Part shown: positions 1 through 5,605 of the stretch, one piece after another
Position numbering within the stretch: the stretch's first letter is position 1
How the letters are laid out: every line of letters begins with the position of its first letter
Assembly (NCBI GenBank): GCA_023229465.1
Contig: JALNZE010000045.1
Span: 1-5,658, forward strand
Length of the DNA stretch: 5,658 nt
Reading direction: 5' to 3'
Origin: Chitinophagaceae bacterium
Lineage (GTDB): Bacteria; Bacteroidota; Bacteroidia; Chitinophagales; Chitinophagaceae
Notes under the pieces: model-generated
What the model was told of the DNA's origin: nothing
The model's input: the letters and a program-made list of their open reading frames with translations, nothing else
Database searches by the model: none
Made by a program: the position numbers and the translations under genes

Positions 1-51
1 CTCTACTCTCGGATCCTTTAAATCATCGAAGAAAGGAAGTATCCCGTTCAT
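1..51 (-). CDS. ISAs1-family transposase, N-terminal 17 codons (partial)
   Basis: The frame starts at an ATG (complement of 49-51) and runs off the left edge with no stop. The visible peptide is MNGILPFFDDLKDPRVE. The pattern FFDDLKDPRVE is the typical opening of the DDE_Tnp_1-associated N-terminal domain of ISAs1-family and H-repeat transposases (family form F..I.DPR.E). A TAA stop lies in frame two codons upstream of the ATG, so no earlier in-frame start is possible. The catalytic DDE domain lies outside the window, so whether this copy is intact cannot be judged. The transposase at 5549-5658 has the same orientation and supplies the C-terminal end of what may be a second copy of the same element. 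Confidence 0.87.
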   Translation of the reverse strand, partial: MNGILPFFDDLKDPRVE

Positions 52-103
52 ATGCTTTTATCCCTATAAACGTATTTTCTTCAATTATCGCATCCCTTCC
101 CTA

Positions 104-126
104 AAATTTAGATGCGTTTGCCCTGC
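104..126 (-). repeat. Terminal inverted repeat of the left IS copy
   Basis: These 23 bases are the exact reverse complement of 5534-5556. Similarity stops immediately inward of the repeat, where the left copy continues T-A-G-G-G and the right copy G-G-C-A-C. That is what two opposite ends of one IS type should show. The 22 bases starting at the CAGGG tip are probably the true repeat; the 23rd (position 126) is a flanking base that matches by chance or by target preference. Confidence 0.88.
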
Positions 127-135
127 CGGATAGTG

Positions 136-154
136 GGAGCTTGCTCCTCTTTTT
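136..154 (+). terminator. Possible small hairpin plus T-run between IS and phosphatase gene
   Basis: The sequence GGAGCTTGCTCC (136-147) can fold as a GGAG/CTCC stem closed by a CTTG tetraloop, and a run of five T follows at 150-154. This resembles a weak intrinsic terminator for plus-strand transcription leaving the IS. It would insulate the gene at 168. The stem is only four to five pairs, so it may be chance. Confidence 0.25.
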
Positions 155-155
155 G

Positions 156-163
156 TACTTTTG
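156..163 (+). promoter_or_regulatory. Bacteroidota -7 promoter element (TACTTTTG) for the phosphatase gene
   Basis: TACTTTTG matches the Bacteroidota sigma-ABfr -7 consensus TAnnTTTG exactly. It lies only four bases before the ATG at 168. Transcription from it would begin at or very near the start codon, giving an almost leaderless mRNA. No good -33 TTTG/TTG element is seen 19-21 bases upstream; the region 131-140 is purine-rich. The IS boundary at about 126 lies just upstream, so upstream promoter context has probably been altered by the insertion. Confidence 0.55.
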
Positions 164-167
164 CGGC

Positions 168-944
168 ATGTTAAAGCAAACACTATTAAAAGCTATAGAA
201 GCGGGCGCGGCTGAGATGAGTCGCTTTTTTAATGGATCATTCAAAATAAGTAATAAAGAAGGGATCAACAACCTGGTTACCGAAGCCGACCATGCAGCAG
301 AAAAAGCCATTTTTAACGTGATACAACAGGAGCACCCTGACCATTATATCCTGAGCGAAGAATCTGGTGAGATTTTCATGGATTCATCCGTGAAATGGAT
401 CATCGATCCGATTGACGGTACCGTAAATTTTGCCAACGGTATTCCTATTTGTTGTGTAAGTATTGGTGTGGAGCAGAACGGACAAATGATTTTGGGGGCG
501 GTATACAATCCATTTCTAAAAGAGTTTTTCTTTGCACAGCATGGCTTTGGCGCCACATTGAATAATAAAATGATACAGGTAAGTAACAAGACCGAAGTGA
601 GCAGCAGTTGCCTCGCAACCGGCTTCCCTTATACTTACCTGGATATGCCGAATGGCCCTTTACAGGTTTTTGAAAAACTCATACGAAAAGGGGTTCCGGT
701 AAGAAGACTGGGTAGTGCCGCCATTGACCTTTGCTGGGTTGCCGCAGGCAGATTTGATGGTTTTTTTGAACATAAATTACAGGTATGGGATAGTGCCGCT
801 GGATTTTTGATAGTAGAAGAAGCGGGTGGAAAAGTAACCGACTTTGCCGGAAACCGCTATTCACCCTATCAGCCGCATATCATTGCTTCCAATGGAAAGA
901 TTCATGACGAGCTGGTAGCAATAGTTAATGGCGCCAACTTTTAG
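168..944 (+). CDS. suhB: Inositol-monophosphatase family phosphatase (SuhB-like)
   Basis: Mg2+-dependent, Li+-sensitive-type phosphatase that hydrolyses phosphomonoesters such as inositol-1-phosphate; expected in the cytoplasm. From ATG 168 it is 258 residues, normal for the family. Signature motifs are present: NLVTEAD near 35-41, SEES at 63-66 (metal-binding Glu), WIIDPIDGTVNF at 77-88 with metal ligands Asp80 and Asp83, GSAAIDLCWVAAGR at 182-194, and WDSAAGFLIVEEAGG at 207-221 with Asp208. The frame is open back to a TTG at 141, but that extension would overlap the -7 promoter element and add an unlikely LLLFLYFCG stretch, so ATG 168 is preferred. thiL follows 29 bases downstream on the same strand, so the two are probably cotranscribed. 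Substrate is not decidable from sequence: CysQ-like 3'-phosphoadenosine phosphate or sugar phosphate activity in the same superfamily is possible. The symbol reflects family, not proven function. Confidence 0.93.
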   Translation: MLKQTLLKAIEAGAAEMSRFFNGSFKISNKEGINNLVTEADHAAEKAIFNVIQQEHPDHYILSEESGEIFMDSSVKWIIDPIDGTVNFANGIPICCVSIGVEQNGQMILGAVYNPFLKEFFFAQHGFGATLNNKMIQVSNKTEVSSSCLATGFPYTYLDMPNGPLQVFEKLIRKGVPVRRLGSAAIDLCWVAAGRFDGFFEHKLQVWDSAAGFLIVEEAGGKVTDFAGNRYSPYQPHIIASNGKIHDELVAIVNGANF

Positions 945-973
945 TTAACTTAATTTATAATTCGATTGTATTT

Positions 974-2005
974 ATGCAAAACAGAACAGAAATAGCAGAG
1001 CTGGGTGAATTTGGTTTGATTGAACACCTTACCAAAAATTTTGAAATACACAATGCCTCAACGGTACTAAGCGTGGGTGATGACGCGGCAGTGATTGACC
1101 ATTTTGGTAAACAAACCGTGGTTACTACTGATCTGTTATTAGAGGGTATTCATTTTGATTTAATGTATACACCCTTAAAACACTTAGGGTATAAAGCAGT
1201 GATGGTAAACCTGAGTGATGTGTATGCAATGAACGCTACCCCAACACAAATTACTATCAGCATTGGCATCAGTAACCGCTTTAGCCTTGAAGCGCTGGAT
1301 GAATTTTATGAGGGCGTTTATCTTGCCTGCGAAAAACACGGAGTTGACCTGGTAGGTGGTGATACCTCTTCTTCCAATAAAGGATTTATTATTTCTGTAA
1401 CGGCTATTGGTGAAGTAGCGCCCAATAAATTTGTAAAACGCAGTACAGCGGAAAAGGGCGATCTGATTTGTGTGAGTGGCGACCTGGGTGGCGCCTTTCT
1501 GGGTTTAACACTGATGGAACGAGAAAAAAAGATCTACCTCGAAAATCCCAAAATTCAACCCGACCTCGAAAACGAAAGTTATGTGGTGGGGCGCTTATTA
1601 AAACCGGAGGCACGTAAAGACATTATCGATTTTTTTGAGCAGCATGAAATAATGCCCACAGCCATGATGGATGTGAGTGATGGCCTCAGCAGTGATGTGC
1701 TTCATTTATGCAAACAAAGCGCGCTGGGTTGTATCATCTATGAAGAAAAAATACCCATATCGGATGAAAGTAGCAAAACCGCTTATAAATTCGGACTAGA
1801 CCCAACCGTATGCGCACTGAATGGTGGTGAAGATTATGAATTGATTTTTACCCTCAAACAGGAGGACCATGATAAGATTACACTCAATGAAGAGATTAGT
1901 GTGATTGGTTATATGACTGAAATAACGGAAGGCTGTAAATTACTAACTAGGGGCGGTAACTATTTTGATATTACCGCACAGGGCTGGAATGCCTTTCAGA
2001 AATAA
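974..2005 (+). CDS. thiL: Thiamine-monophosphate kinase
   Basis: Catalyses the last step of thiamine diphosphate synthesis, ATP-dependent phosphorylation of thiamine monophosphate, in the cytoplasm. At 343 residues it has the normal length and all family landmarks in order: GDDAAVI (35-41), TTDLLLEGIHF (51-61), NLSDVYAMNATP (79-90), GGDTSSS (128-134), SGDLGGAFLGL (168-178), MDVSDGLSSDVLHLC (232-246), GGEDYELIFT (284-293) and a C-terminal GWNAF (337-341). The N-terminal half is the AIRS/PurM-like ATP-binding domain with Asp-rich metal sites, and the C-terminal half the partner domain. The opening, ELGEFGLIEHL, is the usual ThiL N-terminus and supports the ATG at 974. No TAnnTTTG promoter is seen in the 29-base gap after the phosphatase gene, which suggests cotranscription. 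No TPP riboswitch is visible upstream, and no other thiamine genes are in the window. The gene ends 33 bases from the convergent nagA stop; no clear terminator hairpin is seen there. Confidence 0.96.
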   Translation: MQNRTEIAELGEFGLIEHLTKNFEIHNASTVLSVGDDAAVIDHFGKQTVVTTDLLLEGIHFDLMYTPLKHLGYKAVMVNLSDVYAMNATPTQITISIGISNRFSLEALDEFYEGVYLACEKHGVDLVGGDTSSSNKGFIISVTAIGEVAPNKFVKRSTAEKGDLICVSGDLGGAFLGLTLMEREKKIYLENPKIQPDLENESYVVGRLLKPEARKDIIDFFEQHEIMPTAMMDVSDGLSSDVLHLCKQSALGCIIYEEKIPISDESSKTAYKFGLDPTVCALNGGEDYELIFTLKQEDHDKITLNEEISVIGYMTEITEGCKLLTRGGNYFDITAQGWNAFQK

Positions 2006-2038
2006 GTATTAGAAGGCGCTCATTCATTTCTTTGCTGT

Positions 2039-3139
2039 TCAGGAAAGGGCCACTACCCCCTGCACATCAAAATTTTCATTTAAGAACACCAGATTAGCGG
2101 TATCGCCTTTTTCAATTTTTCCTGAGAGGCCCGTTTTGTTCATTACCTGTGCCGGGTATAAGCTTACCATACGCAAAGCTTCAGCGGGTTCTATACCAAC
2201 TTTAAAAATCAAATTTCGCAAAGATTTTCCCATAGTTAAGGCAGAACCACTGAGTATGCCATTCGACTCATATTTGTCGCCAACCAACCGATGTGCATAC
2301 GGACCACTATTTGTTTCTGTTACGGCATCTGTTATCACAAATAATCTCTCTTTCATGATCTTCTTGGCAATCTGGATAGCCGCAAAATCAACATGATAGC
2401 CATCCGGTACAATACTTGCCATCACTTTCGGATGATTAAAAACAGCGCCTACCATACCAGGGGCACGGTGTTGCAACGGACTCATTGCATTGTATAAATG
2501 GGTGGCGGCAGGTATACCCGAATCAAACGCTGCCAGGGCTTCTTCATAAGAGGCATTACTATGGCCGGCAGAAATAATTACCCCATAAGACCGAACCAGC
2601 TCTATCACTTTTTTGCTGCAAACTTCAGGCGCCAAAGTGATCATGGTAATAACACCCTTCCCATATTCCAGCAATTCTTTGGCTGCTTCTTCGGTGGGCG
2701 AATGAATAAAGGATTCCATATGTGCCCCCTTTTTTTGCGGATGAATCCAGGGGCCCTCTATGTGTAACCCTATACAACCCTTGCCACCCCCATTCCAATA
2801 AGCCTTAACCGCATCAATACTTTTATAAAAAACATCATAACTATTCGTAGCTACCGTTGGTTGAAAATGAGAGGCGCCCCCTCCGGAACAATATGCATAT
2901 AATTTATGCAAAGCATCAGCATCCGGATATACCGCCAGTAGTTTATCATAAGCGCCATAAATCTGGATATCAATAAACGCGGGCGCTATGATGGGGAAAT
3001 GCTTTGCCGTTGTTGTTTGAATGCTTGTAACAGGCACCATATCAACAATCTTATTATCCAATACCACTATTGCGTGGTTTAACAACCATTCGGTTCCGGT
3101 AAAAAGTTTTTCTGAACTATATATCTGCTGCTTATTCAT
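2039..3139 (-). CDS. nagA: N-acetylglucosamine-6-phosphate deacetylase
   Basis: Amidohydrolase that converts GlcNAc-6-phosphate to glucosamine-6-phosphate and acetate, in chitin use, cell-wall recycling and amino-sugar metabolism. Starting from the ATG at 3139 it has 366 residues. Active-site motifs: GLHIEGPWI (124-132, metal ligand Glu128), SAGHSNAS (190-197, His193), ATHLYNAMSP (212-221, His214), PDGYHVD (245-251, His249) and ITDA (269-272, catalytic Asp271). These sit within two or three residues of the equivalent E. coli positions. The N-terminal metal motif reads IDIQIYG, with Gln where many amidohydrolases have His, as in the one-metal E. coli type. The frame is open further upstream to 3175, and ATG 3145 is a second option. 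ATG 3139 is chosen because it gives conserved numbering and an ATGAATAA overlap of 8 nt with the upstream amidase gene, indicating translational coupling. No nagB is nearby. Confidence 0.95.
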   Translation of the reverse strand: MNKQQIYSSEKLFTGTEWLLNHAIVVLDNKIVDMVPVTSIQTTTAKHFPIIAPAFIDIQIYGAYDKLLAVYPDADALHKLYAYCSGGGASHFQPTVATNSYDVFYKSIDAVKAYWNGGGKGCIGLHIEGPWIHPQKKGAHMESFIHSPTEEAAKELLEYGKGVITMITLAPEVCSKKVIELVRSYGVIISAGHSNASYEEALAAFDSGIPAATHLYNAMSPLQHRAPGMVGAVFNHPKVMASIVPDGYHVDFAAIQIAKKIMKERLFVITDAVTETNSGPYAHRLVGDKYESNGILSGSALTMGKSLRNLIFKVGIEPAEALRMVSLYPAQVMNKTGLSGKIEKGDTANLVFLNENFDVQGVVALS

Positions 3140-3935
3140 TTTCATCTTTTGGTATGATTTTAAAATTATCTGCATCTTTCCAAAAAGGAAATCTGTCTCT
3201 TATTTCCAGCAAGGGTTCTTTTTGTAAAATGATGGTATGTACCGCCTCCTCTATAGATTGATGATACAATGTATTTCCCAACGCATCAATAACCATACTG
3301 TCGCCACTATGAAAGATGCCATTGCCATCATTGCCTACCCTGTTTACACCAATCACATAACACTGGTTCTCGATAGCCCTTGCTGTGAGCAATGATTTCC
3401 AGGCATGTGCCCTGCGCTCGGGCCAATTAGCTACATATAATAACACATCATATTCAGGAACATCTGTTGTGTGTTGCCTGGCCCATACCGGAAAACGCAG
3501 ATCATAGCATACCTGCAAATTAATCTTCCATCCCTTAACCTGCGCAATCAGTCTTTTATGACCCTGTGTATATGCTTTGTTTTCTCCTGCAAAAGCAAAT
3601 CGATGGCGTTTATCATAATACCCAAGGTTGCCATCGGGCAATACCCATAACAGGCGGTTAAAAAAATAGTCGCCTTCCGCAATCATCAGACTTCCTGTGA
3701 GAATAATTTTTTTGGAAGCAGCTACCCGCTTCATCCATAGAACGGTTTCTCCATCCATGCCTTCTGCAAATTTCTGTGGCTGCATACTAAAGCCCGTACT
3801 GAACATTTCAGGCAATACCACCACTTCTGTTTTTTCGGGTATACCCATGATTTTTTTTTCAAGCATGGCCAGGTTGGCTGCCTTATCCTCCCAGTATAGT
3901 TGGGTTTGTATCAGGGTAAAACTGAGTGACGGCAT
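3132..3935 (-). CDS. Omega-amidase, YafV/Nit2-type nitrilase superfamily
   Basis: Carbon-nitrogen hydrolase, 267 residues, with the Glu-Lys-Cys catalytic triad visible: Glu43 in LPEMF, Lys109 in YYDKRHRF and Cys143 in LQVCYDLRFP. Other family landmarks are the ending RFPFWKDAD (248-256), HSGDSMVID (209-217) and ANWPERR (169-175). RFP.W.DAD near the C-terminus together with CYDLRFPVW is typical of the YafV branch, whose members hydrolyse 2-oxoglutaramate and 2-oxosuccinamate to the dicarboxylic acid plus ammonia. These substrates arise from glutamine transaminases, including methionine salvage. Nit1-type deaminated glutathione amidase is a related alternative but fits less well. It is expected to be cytoplasmic, with no signal peptide. 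It is the third gene of the minus-strand cluster, 26 nt after the LpxR-like gene; its TAA overlaps the nagA start. No promoter element is seen in the short upstream gap. Confidence 0.93.
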   Translation of the reverse strand: MPSLSFTLIQTQLYWEDKAANLAMLEKKIMGIPEKTEVVVLPEMFSTGFSMQPQKFAEGMDGETVLWMKRVAASKKIILTGSLMIAEGDYFFNRLLWVLPDGNLGYYDKRHRFAFAGENKAYTQGHKRLIAQVKGWKINLQVCYDLRFPVWARQHTTDVPEYDVLLYVANWPERRAHAWKSLLTARAIENQCYVIGVNRVGNDGNGIFHSGDSMVIDALGNTLYHQSIEEAVHTIILQKEPLLEIRDRFPFWKDADNFKIIPKDENE

Positions 3936-3940
3936 ACGCT

Positions 3941-3952
3941 GTTATTAATAAC
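3941..3952. repeat. Perfect 12-bp palindrome GTTATTAATAAC
   Basis: A perfectly self-complementary 12-mer lies in the 26-base gap between the LpxR-like gene and the amidase gene. It could be a protein-binding site or a short hairpin with an AT-only centre. AT-rich palindromes of this length can also occur by chance, and no second copy is seen in the window, so a role is not claimed. Confidence 0.3.
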
Positions 3953-3961
3953 CCCTGCAAG

Positions 3962-4912
3962 TTAATGTAATCGATAACTCAGCAAAAACGAACCATACTT
4001 CTGGGCCATTTTTTGAGAAACCGATTCTTTACTTTGATAAACCCATACCGCCTTGGTTGTCCAACGCCCACGGGCATAACAAATACCTATATTTTGTTGA
4101 AATATCCTTCTCTCTATCTCTCCCAGTACGGCCCCTGTCCCTTTATCAAACAGGCCCCCTTCAACTGTGGCATTAAATCCCTGCCAGATGAGTTGCGGAT
4201 ACCAATAAATAAAAAACTCATGATCCCTCCGGTTATCTTTCTCATTACTTTGTATTCTTGCATTCCATAAAGCGCTGTTACGGTTCTTTTCAAAAAGACC
4301 AAAACAGGTATATAAGCCAATACCGGCATTGATAAAAGTAGCGCCCAAATTTGCCTGTACCCGGGGAATCATTTTTATCCAGGAACTTTTTTCCAGCAGC
4401 GTTTGGGCGTAACTAATACCCATATCCGGACCAATCGCATTTTGTACCTGGTATGGCCATCCGGTAAACCGGGCATACTTTAAAAGTTTATGATAGCTAT
4501 TTTGAAGCGATTCGCCATAAGAAACCGGCCCCAATACAGTAATACCCGCACCCAACTCAAATACTGCCTCTTGTTTGAGAAACCGGGTTTGACCGTATTT
4601 GAAAAAAAGTTGCCCGCAATAGGGTCGGTCTATATCAGCCGGCGTGGCGGTTTTCCGGATAAGCGGGGTATAAATCATTTGGCCCAGCTCAAAACTACTG
4701 ATCAGCTTACTGCCCTTTTTTTCTACCGAAGTTCTCAGTGTTACAAACATACCATTGGTATAATAAGCATCGCGTTTTTGCAGCAGATAGGCATCATTTT
4801 CTGTAGTAAAAGACAGTTCTTTTCTGAACATTTCCGGATATGTATTCTGTGCCGGCAGCATAGCCGAAGGCAAACAAAATACAAATACATATATGATCAG
4901 GCGCTTCAACAT
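3962..4912 (-). CDS. LpxR-like outer-membrane lipid A deacylase (DUF2219)
   Basis: Homologue of LpxR, the Ca2+-dependent outer-membrane barrel enzyme that removes the 3'-O-linked acyloxyacyl chain of lipid A in Salmonella and Helicobacter. The precursor is 316 residues, close to the Salmonella length. Residues 1 to about 21 form a signal peptide (MLKRLIIYVFVFCLPSAMLPAQ). Family landmarks follow: TENDAYLLQKRDAYYTNG (37-54, with the Asn-Asp pair 39-40 and Thr52), DRPYCGQLF (95-103, usually DRPYAG), and QNSYHKLLKY then GWPYQ (137-155) containing the candidate catalytic His141. Alternating hydrophobic/aromatic stretches to the end fit beta-strands. The last residue is His after SYRL, not the usual terminal Phe or Tyr of barrel proteins. 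It is one base from the recX stop, so almost certainly coupled to it. Lipid A deacylation is inferred from motifs; another lipid substrate is possible in Bacteroidota. Confidence 0.87.
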   Translation of the reverse strand: MLKRLIIYVFVFCLPSAMLPAQNTYPEMFRKELSFTTENDAYLLQKRDAYYTNGMFVTLRTSVEKKGSKLISSFELGQMIYTPLIRKTATPADIDRPYCGQLFFKYGQTRFLKQEAVFELGAGITVLGPVSYGESLQNSYHKLLKYARFTGWPYQVQNAIGPDMGISYAQTLLEKSSWIKMIPRVQANLGATFINAGIGLYTCFGLFEKNRNSALWNARIQSNEKDNRRDHEFFIYWYPQLIWQGFNATVEGGLFDKGTGAVLGEIERRIFQQNIGICYARGRWTTKAVWVYQSKESVSQKMAQKYGSFLLSYRLH

Positions 4913-4913
4913 A

Positions 4914-5414
4914 TTATCTAACTGGTGGTACAGGGTAGTCTGCCACCTCAGACTTTATTTTTTTAATCATATCCAGAATCAAACCCATCTCATATCCCTT
5001 CCTTGCCAGGTAGGCAATCGTTTTGGCCCGCCTGGCAAGGTATTGTTCTCCTTTCAGACTTTTCCACCTGGCCATGGCTAATTTTTGCAGGGAAACGGCA
5101 TAATCTGCCCCCTGCAATTCTTTTAAGGCTTTTTTAATATTTGCCTCACTCACCCTTTTTTGACGCAATACATACTCAATTTTCACTTTCCCCCATTTCT
5201 TTTGCCTGAAATGTCCGCCGGCAAACAGAATGGCAAATCGCTCCTCGTTCAGGTACCCTTCCTCTATAAGCCTTGCTACCATAGGTTCTACCTCTTTTTT
5301 CGACAATCCCAGACCGTATAGTTTGTCTCTCACTTCTGCATGGCACCTCTCTGAGTAACCACAGTAGTGTTTAATTTTGTGATAAGCCAGATCTGGGGTT
5401 ACGTCTTTTCTCAA
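4914..5414 (-). CDS. recX: RecX-family regulatory protein
   Basis: Cytoplasmic modulator that binds RecA filaments and restrains recombination and SOS induction. The product is 166 residues, within the short end of the family. It shows the expected repeats of three-helix units: KIKHYCGYSERCHAEVRDKL (13-32), the hallmark YLNEERFA (54-61), KWGKVKIEYVLRQKRVS (73-89), and a third unit with RRAKTIAYLARKGY (128-141). The start is taken as TTG (complement of 5412-5414). No ATG or GTG exists in frame between the upstream stop (5484-5486) and this position, and the first internal Met is residue 45, after conserved sequence. It is the first gene of the minus-strand operon; the LpxR-like ATG begins one base after its TAA. 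A clear minus-strand promoter is not seen; TACTTTAT near 5490 is a weak candidate. recA is not in the window. Confidence 0.9.
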   Translation of the reverse strand: MRKDVTPDLAYHKIKHYCGYSERCHAEVRDKLYGLGLSKKEVEPMVARLIEEGYLNEERFAILFAGGHFRQKKWGKVKIEYVLRQKRVSEANIKKALKELQGADYAVSLQKLAMARWKSLKGEQYLARRAKTIAYLARKGYEMGLILDMIKKIKSEVADYPVPPVR

Positions 5415-5427
5415 ATGTACGGGGGGC

Positions 5428-5457
5428 TTGACAGTGATTTTTTTACTATTATCTTTG
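5428..5457 (+). promoter_or_regulatory. Divergent Bacteroidota-type promoter (TTG-N19-TATCTTTG)
   Basis: A -33-like TTG (5428-5430, in CTTGAC) is followed after 19 bases by TATCTTTG (5450-5457), an exact match to the TAnnTTTG -7 element. Spacing and both boxes agree with the Bacteroidota consensus, making this the best promoter in the window. It points away from recX, with a predicted transcript start near 5462, and about 70 bases later it runs into the right-hand IS. Its likely target is the ORF beginning at 5513. Confidence 0.72.
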
Positions 5458-5512
5458 CACAGCGCTTTTTTTGAAAATGCGCCCTATAAAGTAACATAAA
5501 TTTTTTCTACCG

Positions 5513-5605
5513 ATGCCCCTTACCCAACATAATGCAGGGCAAACGCATCTAAATTTGGCACAAGAGCAGATTAGCCAAGAAGTCTTCATCCCAGCCACAG
5601 AGTAA
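5513..5605 (+). pseudogene. ORF start cut by the IS after about seven codons (possible disrupted gene)
   Basis: Downstream of the divergent promoter, the first ATG (5477) gives only five codons. The ATG at 5513 begins MPLTQHN and reaches the IS boundary at 5534. Reading on into IS sequence adds 23 codons and ends at a TAA (5603-5605), giving a 30-residue hybrid with no recognisable domain. I infer that a gene once transcribed divergently from recX was interrupted here by the IS. Seven residues are too few to name it. Alternatively the promoter served a non-coding or leader RNA and this ATG is incidental. Confidence 0.35.
5534..5556 (+). repeat. Terminal inverted repeat of the right IS copy
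   Basis: Exact reverse complement of 104-126; the element tip reads CAGGGC from 5535. The transposase stop codon (5549-5551) lies inside this repeat, which is compatible with a compact IS whose gene runs to its very end. Confidence 0.88.

Larger units (their letters stand above)
1..126 (-). mobile_element. ISAs1-family insertion sequence, 5' end (partial)
   Basis: This is the transposase-start end of an insertion sequence that continues beyond the left edge of the window. Two things are seen: a terminal repeat whose outer tip reads CAGGGC on the minus strand at about 125-120, and a minus-strand reading frame beginning at 51 that matches the N-terminus of ISAs1-family (H-repeat-like) transposases. 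ISAs1 elements are known to have ends starting with CAGGG and inverted repeats of roughly this size. The identical 23-bp sequence recurs inverted at 5534-5556, where it closes the opposite end of an element of the same family. The exact outer boundary is 125 or 126, because the base G next to the tip is shared by both copies. Confidence 0.88.

Noticed and set aside
101..310. Minus-strand ORF opposite the phosphatase N-terminus, ending in GRANASKF
   Set aside because: It is antisense to conserved IMPase motifs and its end lies in the IS terminal repeat; no family resemblance.
945..973. TPP riboswitch upstream of thiL
   Set aside because: The 29-base gap is far too short for the THI element and lacks its conserved CUGAGA-type core.
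2006..2038. Bidirectional terminator between thiL and nagA
   Set aside because: The 33-base gap shows no convincing hairpin with T-runs on either strand.
4490..4921. 143-codon plus-strand ORF opposite the LpxR-like gene
   Set aside because: It is antisense to the signal peptide and the END/DRPYCG motifs of a recognisable protein, and has no domain of its own.
5513..5605. A 30-codon plus-strand ORF as an intact small protein gene
   Set aside because: Most of its codons lie inside IS sequence antisense to the transposase; it is better read as a gene start fused by accident to the IS end.
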